Shown in pieces: positions 1 through 6,199 of a stretch of 6,710 nucleotides of DNA. The position numbers were made by a program, and so were the translations under genes. This DNA is from Acidobacteriaceae bacterium (lineage in GTDB: Bacteria > Acidobacteriota > Terriglobia > Terriglobales > Acidobacteriaceae), in NCBI GenBank assembly GCA_003156235.1, contig PMGP01000268.1, positions 8,249-14,958 of the forward strand. Direction: 5' to 3'. Positions within the stretch are counted from its first letter, which is position 1, and each line of letters begins with the position of its first letter. The notes under the pieces were generated by a model, which worked only from the letters and a program-made list of their open reading frames with translations, did no database searches and was not told the DNA's origin.

Positions 1-666
1 CCTTATCTTCCGGCTGGGCTGCTCGACAACAGCCTGCGCAAGACCGGGGATGGCAGTTACGTTGCAGCCATCGCATACTATGCTGCCGGCTCCAGCGCGC
101 ATGAAGCGATTCCTGATGCGGTGCTCGACTCCTGGCGCGGTCAGTTCGGTCCCTTTGTGGAGTTTTCTTTCGACAAGATCAATCGCGACATACAGAGCCA
201 GGTGTTGCGCGACAGCCGTAGAGCCTTGCTGTGGACCGCCGCCGCCATCCTTCTGATCGTCTATCTCACCTTCCGCAACTTGCGCATCACTCTGCTGGTT
301 CTGATGCCGATCGTCTTCGCCATCGTGGTGACCTTCGGGCTGTTGCGGCTTGCGGGACACTCCTTCAGCTTCATGTCCGTTACGGCGATCCCGCTCATCA
401 TCGGCATCGGCATCGACAATGGGATTCATCTGGTGCGCCGCTATCTGGAAAAATCGCCCAACAACATTCTCGATGTCGCCAAGGCCTCGGGCGCGGCGCT
501 GATTCAATCCAACCTCACCACCATTATCGGGTTTGGCGCATTGCTCGCCGCAACCTTCCCGCCGCTGGCCGAAATGGGGCTGGTTACTTCGCTGGGTGTT
601 GCCCTTACACTGGCCGGCGGATTGTGGGTCATTCCGGCCGTGATCTTGATAGGACGCGAAAAGTAG
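1..666 (+). CDS. RND/MMPL-family exporter, C-terminal part (5' end outside window)
   Basis: Frame 1 is open from the first base to a TAG at 664-666, giving 221 residues of a longer protein. Seen: a periplasmic stretch (fragment residues 1-70), then about five hydrophobic membrane segments at roughly 75-91, 96-117, 122-140, 170-185 and 190-215. The third carries the sequence GIGIDNGIHL (residues 135-144), the conserved acidic transmembrane motif of RND/MMPL proteins, and the fourth carries LTTIIGFGALL, matching the usual TxxxGFxxL signature. This is the second membrane half of an RND permease. Family members use the proton gradient to move lipids, hopanoids, mycolates, polyketides or carotenoid-like pigments out of the inner membrane. 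The substrate cannot be read from this part. HpnN-type hopanoid transport and aryl-polyene-type MMPL export are both possible. The gene ends in GREK with no cytoplasmic tail. It is separated by about 860 bp from the next gene, so co-transcription is uncertain. Confidence 0.9.
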   Translation, partial: PYLPAGLLDNSLRKTGDGSYVAAIAYYAAGSSAHEAIPDAVLDSWRGQFGPFVEFSFDKINRDIQSQVLRDSRRALLWTAAAILLIVYLTFRNLRITLLVLMPIVFAIVVTFGLLRLAGHSFSFMSVTAIPLIIGIGIDNGIHLVRRYLEKSPNNILDVAKASGAALIQSNLTTIIGFGALLAATFPPLAEMGLVTSLGVALTLAGGLWVIPAVILIGREK

Positions 667-747
667 GCCATGCGCGGCATTGCAGCGACCTATTTAAGGG
701 TCCGATTTGATCCATTTTCAGAGCCTGAATCCTGCGAATTTCCGGCC

Positions 748-808
748 ATTTTGCGGGTATTTTCGGCAATTTTCAGGGCAAAATACGCCTTTTTCGGGCA
801 AAATCCGC
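748..808. repeat. Degenerate direct repeats of TTTTC-GGGCAAAAT type
   Basis: Two close copies are seen: TTTTCAGGGCAAAATACGC at 770-788 and TTTTCGGGCAAAATCCGC at 791-808, differing by one deleted base and one substitution. Less regular echoes lie just upstream (ATTTTGCGGGTA at 749-760 and ATTTTCGGCA at 759-768). The function is unknown. They look like decayed units of a dispersed or locally duplicated non-coding repeat. Confidence 0.5.
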
Positions 809-845
809 TCTTTTCCGGAAGGCCATTTCTTACATTGCGGTACTT

Positions 846-878
846 TGTGTGCGTTTTCGCGCACATCGAGAATTTTTT
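846..878 (+). terminator. Hairpin with T4 loop followed by T6 run (weak terminator candidate)
   Basis: TGTGTGCG at 846-853 pairs with CGCGCACA at 858-865 around a TTTT loop. The stem is 8 bp with one G-U wobble. A run of six T residues sits at 873-878, seven bases after the stem, which is further than in a classical intrinsic terminator. It lies about 180 bp after the exporter stop codon and could end that transcript, but it could equally be a structural part of the repeat-rich region. Confidence 0.3.
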
Positions 879-986
879 CTGAAAGTGCGTTTTGTCCAGC
901 AACGACGCGGAGATTCTTCAGTTTTGTGGCATCGTTTTCTTTTCCGAAGGCGCATTAAACTGCAAGGTTTTCAGGGAAATTTTATA

Positions 987-1017
987 CCCCCGGGGGGTAG
1001 GGGGGGGGTGGGGGGGG
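987..1017 (+). repeat. Guanine-run block with adjoining C5G6 palindrome (G-quadruplex candidate)
   Basis: Five C at 987-991 are followed directly by six G at 992-997, then TA, nine G at 1000-1008, a T, and eight G at 1010-1017, so 23 of 26 bases from 992 are G. TACCCCC and GGGGGGTA form a near-perfect palindrome at 985-999. The G runs with one- and two-base spacers have the composition to fold as a G-quadruplex on the + strand. Exact run lengths are prone to sequencing error and to slippage in the cell. Confidence 0.7.
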
Positions 1018-1202
1018 AGTGCCTTTCTGGTAATAATTATGGCGGCGCTTTTGTTGGCATTTAAGTACATACAGCCTTCTCCTCCCTGTTGAGCATTTTC
1101 TCCATCCAAGATGATTGTGCGCCAGGAGAAGGTACTTATCTGTAAAGCCAGGGATCAGGGGTCAAGGAAGAGTAAACACCAGTGCATTCGTCTGGTTTGT
1201 AA

Positions 1203-1398
1203 ACAAAATCAGCAAGTTAGCCACCGCTACGCGGAGTTAGCGAGTTAGCAAGTTAGCGAGTCAGCGAGTTAGCGAATTGCTGCTACACGTTTCATCTCAC
1301 GTGTGTCGGCGAAGCTGGTGAGCGACTGACCAGGAAATGAAAATGGTGCGATAGCCTGTGATTACCTAGCGAGAATCCTAACAAAATCAACAAGTTAC
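1203..1398 (+). repeat. Spaced 18-bp direct repeat pair (ACAAAATCA-CAAGTTA)
   Basis: ACAAAATCAGCAAGTTAG at 1203-1220 and ACAAAATCAACAAGTTAC at 1381-1398 match at 16 of 18 positions, with starts 178 bp apart. The intervening 160 bp holds the 8-bp tandem repeat. The pair may mark the edges of a small inserted or duplicated element. No terminal inverted repeats are evident, so the interpretation is open. Confidence 0.5.
1235..1274 (+). repeat. Tandem repeat, five 8-bp units of AGTTAGCG
   Basis: Five head-to-tail units are seen: AGTTAGCG (1235), AGTTAGCA (1243), AGTTAGCG (1251), AGTCAGCG (1259) and AGTTAGCG (1267). A further related unit, AGTTAGCC, stands alone at 1215-1222, separated by 12 bases. 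The 8-bp period is not a multiple of three, which argues against coding. It is contiguous without spacers, so it is a microsatellite-like short tandem repeat. Confidence 0.85.
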
Positions 1399-1421
1399 AG
1401 TATTATTACTCTTCAGGCGCC

Positions 1422-1462
1422 GTTTTCTGCAAGTTCTTTGAAATGACCGGCTTGCAGAAAAC
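1422..1462 (+). promoter_or_regulatory. Perfect 12-bp inverted repeat upstream of radical SAM gene
   Basis: GTTTTCTGCAAG at 1422-1433 is the exact reverse complement of CTTGCAGAAAAC at 1451-1462, with a 17-base spacer. No T run follows the second arm, so it does not look like an intrinsic terminator. It lies 62 bp before the ATG at 1525 and directly upstream of a possible promoter. This suggests an operator for a dimeric regulator, or a 5' hairpin if transcription starts further upstream. Which regulator would bind is unknown. Confidence 0.55.
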
Positions 1463-1472
1463 TGAATTACTA

Positions 1473-1501
1473 TTCCAAGCCTCCAAGCCATCATGTATAC
1501 T
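1473..1501 (+). promoter_or_regulatory. Candidate promoter of the radical SAM operon
   Basis: TATACT at 1496-1501 matches five of six positions of the sigma-70 type -10 box (TATAAT). Seventeen bases upstream lies TTCCAA at 1473-1478, a weak match to the -35 box. Transcription would begin near 1508, leaving a short leader before the ATG at 1525 or 1537. An exact 8-bp tandem duplication, TCCAAGCC, occupies 1474-1489 and covers the -35 box and part of the spacer. Prediction from sequence only. Confidence 0.35.
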
Positions 1502-1524
1502 CTCAATAAATTAAAGATTCTGAG

Positions 1525-3093
1525 ATGGAAGACACTATGCTAAACACGCTAGTAGGCGAAGCTGTAATCGACACGGTCTCTTCTCTATGCCCTCGCTGCG
1601 GCAAGCCATCTCTTGCGACAATCTTCGACCGCGAAGGAAAGGTATACCAACGCACAGAGTGTACCTGCCATACGCCCAGTGAAGGCCTGATCTTTTCCGA
1701 CACGGCGCTTTACCTCCGGCTGGAAGAGTGGAACAGGCTGGTATTTCCAGAGACGCCCGCTGCCGGGATGCCGTCTTCGTCCCTTTGCGCGGCCACGGAG
1801 ACAGGAAGCCAGAACGAGCCTTGCCTGGCTGTCATTGACATCACCAATCGCTGCAATTTCAAGTGCCCGGTGTGCTTTGCCGAGGCCAAAGGCGAGGGCA
1901 GCCACTACTTTCTGGAGATGGAAGTGGTGGTAAAGATGCTCAAGGCGCTGCTGAACCGGCCGGTGCCTTGCCGCAGCGTACAGTTTTCCGGCGGCGAGCC
2001 GACGCTGCACCCCGACTTTCCAAAGATACTTCGCGCAGCCCGCGATCTTGGCTTCACGCATCTTCAGGTAGCCACTAACGGCAGCCGCTTTGTGGACCCG
2101 GATTATGCAAAGCTCTGCGAGGAGTCGGGCCTGCACACGCTCTATCTGCAGTTCGACGGCATGAACGACGACGTATATCTCAAGATGCGCGGCCAGCGGC
2201 TGCTGGACAAGAAGATCGCCGCGGTGCGCAGCATCGAGCAGACGAATATGCGGCTGGTGCTTGTGCCGACCATCATGAGCTCAGTCAATGCGGACCAGCT
2301 GGGATCGATTTTTCAGTTTGCCTTGGAACACAACAAGTTCGTAACCGGCATTAGCATTCAGCCGTGCGCGGATGTGGGCCGCGTCGCCGTGGACAAGAAC
2401 GGCGTCGAGCCCTTCAACCTGGCCGCCATGGCCCGCTGCTTTGGCGAGCAGACCGGATTGACCCGCTTTCCCGACGACTGGTTTCCGCTGAATTCCATCT
2501 CCCTGCTCAGCCGCGCCATCGAGCGGGTCCGCAATGAGAAGGCGCATCCGCCCCTGAGCGATGCGCATTGTTCCATCGGAACCTTCTTCTACGTGGACGA
2601 CAACAACAAGCCGTATTGCCTGAGCAGCTTTTTCGATCTGGGCCGCTTCCTGCGCGGCATGGCGGATATTAAACCGCAAGCCGAACAAGGACTGATCGCG
2701 CGCCAGATCTCCAGGATCCGCCAGTTCGGCCAGTTGTCAAAATGCCTGGATCTGGGCAAGACGCCTCCCGGACTCACCTTCCAGCGCCTGCTGGGGAGCC
2801 TGGACTCGTGGGAAGACAAGTATGCGGGCCGATCCGCTGGATGGGAGAAACGCGGCTTCAATGGAATCTTTGTCGCCGGAATGCACTTCATGGATGCGCA
2901 CAGTTACAATCTGCGCCGCCTCAGGCGATGCATCATCCAGTATGTCGCTACTGATGGTCAACTGATTCCATTCTGCAGTTACAATGCAGGAGCCCGTCTG
3001 CGGGAGAGCGAGGAGTTGACGCGCATCACCGGCAAACTCCCGCTGGGCGGCTATTCCGAAAACTCGGCGCAGGCCGGTGAGCTGTCGGTATAG
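1525..3093 (+). CDS. Radical SAM enzyme, tetraether / membrane-spanning lipid synthase (Tes/Mss, MJ0619-like) family
   Basis: The protein has 522 residues from ATG 1525. ATG 1537 (residue 5) is also in frame and has the better ribosome site (GGAAG at 1527-1531, five bases before it), so the product may be 518 residues. Numbering is from 1525. Residues 22-48 hold CPRC plus CTC (C22, C25, C46, C48), a rubredoxin-like Cys4 site. ITNRCNFKCPVCFAEA contains the CX3CX2C triad C110, C114, C117 for the SAM-binding 4Fe-4S cluster, and SGGEP (155-159) is the SAM-contacting motif. LYLQFDG, RGQRLLDKK, LVPTIM and ISIQPCADVGR follow the order I recall for the Tes/MJ0619 family. Later cysteines C281, C305, C349, C365, C407, C469 and C484 (IPFCSYN) could bind extra clusters. 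Known members join lipid tails by carbon-carbon bonds (archaeal GDGT; bacterial diabolic-type acids); related MJ0619 acts on pterin. The substrate here is inferred. No signal peptide, so cytoplasmic or membrane-peripheral. It is first gene of a likely operon. Confidence 0.85.
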   Translation: MEDTMLNTLVGEAVIDTVSSLCPRCGKPSLATIFDREGKVYQRTECTCHTPSEGLIFSDTALYLRLEEWNRLVFPETPAAGMPSSSLCAATETGSQNEPCLAVIDITNRCNFKCPVCFAEAKGEGSHYFLEMEVVVKMLKALLNRPVPCRSVQFSGGEPTLHPDFPKILRAARDLGFTHLQVATNGSRFVDPDYAKLCEESGLHTLYLQFDGMNDDVYLKMRGQRLLDKKIAAVRSIEQTNMRLVLVPTIMSSVNADQLGSIFQFALEHNKFVTGISIQPCADVGRVAVDKNGVEPFNLAAMARCFGEQTGLTRFPDDWFPLNSISLLSRAIERVRNEKAHPPLSDAHCSIGTFFYVDDNNKPYCLSSFFDLGRFLRGMADIKPQAEQGLIARQISRIRQFGQLSKCLDLGKTPPGLTFQRLLGSLDSWEDKYAGRSAGWEKRGFNGIFVAGMHFMDAHSYNLRRLRRCIIQYVATDGQLIPFCSYNAGARLRESEELTRITGKLPLGGYSENSAQAGELSV

Positions 3094-3148
3094 GCCGATT
3101 CGCGCACTTCATTTTTTCAACCGCATTTCGGGCTGGTGGTCCCCCATC

Positions 3149-6100
3149 ATGATGAAATCCTCGTTTTTCCCCGCATCCCATGCCTCCTTCAGCAGGTCAG
3201 GCTTGCAATGCATCAGCACCCTGCTGCTTTTTTCCGGTTTTTCTCTGGTGGCTGCAACAGCACAAACCGGTCTGCCCCGGGATGCCGTTTCGATTCCCGC
3301 GCCGGAGAGCGGTCAAAACCTGAACACGATTCTTCAGGCGGCAAACAAGTGCGGAGAGAACTCGCTCATTGTGCTGCCCAAGGTTGTCTTTCGCTTTGGC
3401 GCAGAGGGTGATGCCGGCCAGCAGTTCGCGGAACAGGCCCTGGTTCTCCAGAACCTGCCGGCCAGCTCTCAAGTCTGGCTGGATGTGGCCTTTGCTCCCG
3501 AGGCTCTCACCGGTAATGAAAACGAAAAGCAGTTGACCGCAGAGGTAGACGCATTTCTGAAACAGGCGCCTCTTTCCGCCCCAGCAGTGCGCGGAGTGAT
3601 TGTGGAACCTGGGGCGCCGCGAACGGCTCCCGATCTCTTTGTCTTTGCGTTGCTGCGACTGGCGGTTGGGGCCAAGTCGGCCAACCCAGCGCTGCGGCTG
3701 GCTTTTGTATTTCCGGCGGGCTTCATTGGCCAATACGGCGATGCTGTCAAGCGGCTCGCTCTGTACGCCGATCTGCTGGGCACTGCGGATGCGCAAGGGT
3801 GGCGCGCGGACGCTGGCTGGATCGCCGAACACGCACTCAACAAGCCTATAATCCTGAAACAGGAAACAGACTCGACGGCATCGTACTTGAACGCCGCGCT
3901 GGCGGCTTCCGGCTCCGCAGTCGAGATGATCTGGTCAACGCCGCCGGACGTTGCTTCCGCAAACCGGCTGTGCGCGGCCAATAGCTTTCTGTCCACCTCG
4001 CTGCCCGCCAACCTGCTTCGCATGAATGCCAAGGAGTTGCCCTTCACGCTCACGGTAGACGGCGCAAGCAGCGCCGAGGCGGGCTGGTTCAGCAACGGGC
4101 AATCGGAAGACATGGTGGTGCTGGCGCCGATTCATGGCCTTCCCGATCATCCCCGAACGGTCATCCTGAAGGGCGCGACCAAGGCCCAGTACGAGATGCA
4201 ATGGTTTGACCCAGAGACAGGAGAGCGGATCCTGGCAAGCGAACCGGTGGCAAGCACCGCGGGCCTGGCTGCAACCTGCGCATGCGGCAATCCATTTGCT
4301 TTGATTGCAATTCACAAGAAGAGCAGCGCCGAAACCGCGGTTTTCAACCAGGTCGAGGTCAAGAGCGGAATCGATTTGAGCGTCGAAGAGATTGTTGCGC
4401 GCTGGCAGCAGTATCGCGAGGCGCAGAAGCGGAAACTGGACAACTACCAGGCTTCCAATTTCATGAGCCTGCACTTTGAGAGCACCTCCGTGGCACAGGC
4501 TTTCGATATTTCCATGCGCCTTCGGGAGTTTTTTGAACGCGGCGGCAAGATGGAGTTCGAGCAAACCGAGCTGTATGTCAACGGAGTGAAATTCAGCTAT
4601 AAGCGCGAGTTTCCCCTTCCCCAACTGGAACCGGAAAAGGTACTTACCCAGCCGTTGGAGCTGACGCTGAATGAGCGTTACACTTACAAGCTTCTGGGCA
4701 CTGAACAGATAGAAGGCTCCCAGTGCTATGTTGTGGGCGTGGAACCCAAGTCGCTGGATGAGAATCTTTACAGCGGCAAGATTTGGATCGACGGCGTCAG
4801 CTTCCGCGAAGTGAGGCAAACGCTGAGTCAGCGCGGCGCAAAAAGCAACATCGTGGTCAATGTAGAGACGCAGAACTTCGCTTTGGTTGGCGACGGCCAG
4901 GGCAACCAGTTCAATCTGCTTCGCTCCGTTTCAGCGCAGCAGACGCTCAATGCCGCGGGGCGCGATTTCCTTCTGCAAAGGACGCTGCAATTCTCCGATT
5001 ACGCCATCAACACGCCTCGCTATGCTGAAGAGCTGACGGCGGCGCGCCGCTCCGACGCACCCATGTATCGCGAAACCGACCAGGGGCTGCGCGAACTGAA
5101 GATCAAAAACGGTGAACGTGTGCTCCAGCAGACCAGCGATAAGCGCATCGTCTCGCTGGTGGGCGGCGCGATGTACGCTGGAACCTTTAATTTCCCCATT
5201 CCCATCGCCGGCATCAGCATGGCCGATTTCGACTTTCACCACACCGGCGCGCAGCTCTCCACATTTTTTGCCGGACCGATTCTGGCGACAGACCTATCCA
5301 AACAGTACGCAACCAAATATCGTCTGGCAGCAGATCTGGCGCTCTCCGCGCTGCCCGGCGAGAACCGGGTTTACTGCGCCGCAGTACCGAAAAGTACAGC
5401 TTGCAGCGGCAAGCCGGCAGACACAGAAGTCACAGAAGAGGAGATGTGGACCTGGGAGCAAACGATTGGGGCGCGCGCCTCCTGGCAGGCTACCCCTCAC
5501 ATCAGCGCAACCGCATTCACCTATCTGGCTTATGACATCTTTCGCCGGACCAGCGACACATCCCTTAGCTATGCGCTACCGCGCAACGGCATGGCGCTGC
5601 TGCCCGGCTTGCAGCTCAAGCTGACGGAGAAAGGCTATATTTTCACCGCCGACGGCACCAGAGGCGAACGCATCGCCTGGAAACAGTTCGGATGTCCCGC
5701 ATCGCCCGCGATCACCGGATGTCCTCCTGCCTCCCAGTCGCCGCAGAGCGGCTACACCCTTTACGACGCCGACCTCAACAAGGATTACTACATCCGCAAA
5801 TTCACCAAGGGCGGATGGGATCTGGCTTACTATGGCGGAGATCAGTTGGACCGCTTCTCGCGCTACTTCCCATCCTTCTTTTCCAATCCGCGCATCCACG
5901 GCATTCCCGGCGGCACGGATTCCTTCGACGCCATCGCCATGAGCAACGTTCACTACGGCTTCAACGTGATGGACCTGATGAAGTTCGAGGGCATGTACAG
6001 CTATGCGCGGGCGCGCAACCTGGACGAATCCAGCCACTTCAAAAAGTTTGACGGCCTGGAGGCCAACTTCAACACCGCCGGACCCAAGGGAACCCTGATC

Positions 6101-6193
6101 CAGGGCACCGTTTCCTACGCTTTGGACGGAAACATCGCGCGTTACAACTCCCGCTGGGGCATGATCATCATGGTCTTCAAGCCGTTCAAGTGA
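3149..6193 (+). CDS. Exported multidomain protein: TIM-barrel-like, LolA/RseB-like and outer-membrane β-barrel
   Basis: The frame is open from a GTG at 3077 (1038 residues, overlapping the previous gene by 17 bp). I prefer ATG 3149 (1014 residues), because it puts a standard Sec signal peptide at the N terminus: basic start, hydrophobic ISTLLLFSGFSLVAATA, likely cut after A38. ATG 3152 is equally possible. GGTGG at 3135-3139 is a modest ribosome site. Approximate domains: 56-290, alternating strands and helices resembling a TIM barrel; 296-391, β-sandwich with YEMQWFDPETGER, as in C-terminal domains of some glycosidases; 409-621, a LolA/RseB-like half-barrel (FMSLHFEST, KIWIDGVSFREVRQ); 666-1014, repeated aromatic β-hairpins starting AGTFNFPIPIAGISMADFDF and ending WGMIIMVFKPFK, an outer-membrane barrel with a nearly C-terminal aromatic. 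LolA-like domains bind acyl chains or lipoproteins; a fused barrel suggests insertion or passage of lipid at the outer membrane. It lies 55 bp after the radical SAM gene and 6 bp before fabG. No lipobox is present. The substrate is unknown. Confidence 0.8.
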   Translation: MMKSSFFPASHASFSRSGLQCISTLLLFSGFSLVAATAQTGLPRDAVSIPAPESGQNLNTILQAANKCGENSLIVLPKVVFRFGAEGDAGQQFAEQALVLQNLPASSQVWLDVAFAPEALTGNENEKQLTAEVDAFLKQAPLSAPAVRGVIVEPGAPRTAPDLFVFALLRLAVGAKSANPALRLAFVFPAGFIGQYGDAVKRLALYADLLGTADAQGWRADAGWIAEHALNKPIILKQETDSTASYLNAALAASGSAVEMIWSTPPDVASANRLCAANSFLSTSLPANLLRMNAKELPFTLTVDGASSAEAGWFSNGQSEDMVVLAPIHGLPDHPRTVILKGATKAQYEMQWFDPETGERILASEPVASTAGLAATCACGNPFALIAIHKKSSAETAVFNQVEVKSGIDLSVEEIVARWQQYREAQKRKLDNYQASNFMSLHFESTSVAQAFDISMRLREFFERGGKMEFEQTELYVNGVKFSYKREFPLPQLEPEKVLTQPLELTLNERYTYKLLGTEQIEGSQCYVVGVEPKSLDENLYSGKIWIDGVSFREVRQTLSQRGAKSNIVVNVETQNFALVGDGQGNQFNLLRSVSAQQTLNAAGRDFLLQRTLQFSDYAINTPRYAEELTAARRSDAPMYRETDQGLRELKIKNGERVLQQTSDKRIVSLVGGAMYAGTFNFPIPIAGISMADFDFHHTGAQLSTFFAGPILATDLSKQYATKYRLAADLALSALPGENRVYCAAVPKSTACSGKPADTEVTEEEMWTWEQTIGARASWQATPHISATAFTYLAYDIFRRTSDTSLSYALPRNGMALLPGLQLKLTEKGYIFTADGTRGERIAWKQFGCPASPAITGCPPASQSPQSGYTLYDADLNKDYYIRKFTKGGWDLAYYGGDQLDRFSRYFPSFFSNPRIHGIPGGTDSFDAIAMSNVHYGFNVMDLMKFEGMYSYARARNLDESSHFKKFDGLEANFNTAGPKGTLIQGTVSYALDGNIARYNSRWGMIIMVFKPFK

Positions 6194-6199
6194 TTGCCC

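Larger units (their letters stand above)
667..1524. other. Long non-coding, repeat-rich intergenic region
   Basis: No reading frame here has a credible start, ribosome site and protein-like composition; the short frames present overlap each other on both strands. The region is visibly richer in A+T than the flanking genes, especially 700-960, and contains several separate repeat structures listed individually. It also holds a short imperfect tandem of GGGATCA and GGGGTCA at 1151-1164, a TTCCGGAA palindrome at 813-820, and ACACG/CGTGT arms at 1285-1289 and 1300-1304. I see no tRNA cloverleaf and no transposase remnant. The density of simple repeats suggests a remnant of intergenic repeat families or an insertion boundary rather than one long regulatory leader. 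That interpretation is inference. Confidence 0.7.

Noticed and set aside
1..666. Specific naming of the exporter as HpnN (hopanoid transporter)
   Set aside because: Only the C-terminal membrane half is present, and the motifs are common to the whole RND/MMPL superfamily. No hopanoid genes are in the window.
670..882. 70-codon open frame directly after the exporter stop codon
   Set aside because: It has no ribosome site, its composition follows the T-rich repeats (Phe-rich), and an equally long frame lies antiparallel at 690-902. It looks like chance.
1235..1274. CRISPR array
   Set aside because: Units are 8 bp, contiguous and without spacers, and no cas genes are nearby.
1422..1462. Intrinsic terminator
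   Set aside because: The stem is followed by TGAATTAC rather than a T run, and there is no gene immediately upstream for it to end.
667..1524. tRNA, riboswitch or small RNA gene
   Set aside because: I found no cloverleaf or recognised riboswitch core by eye. The hairpins seen are short and isolated.
1585..2136. 183-codon minus-strand frame opposite the radical SAM core
   Set aside because: The + strand encodes the unmistakable CX3CX2C and GGEP motifs in the same interval.
3149..3265. Lipoprotein signal peptide on the barrel protein
   Set aside because: The only nearby cysteine (LQCIS) precedes the hydrophobic core, and the cleavage region AATA-QT has no lipobox cysteine.
3935..4819. 294-codon open frame on the minus strand inside the barrel-protein gene
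   Set aside because: It is fully covered by the better supported + strand gene, whose domains and codon periodicity run through the whole interval. GC-rich genes commonly leave long antisense frames.
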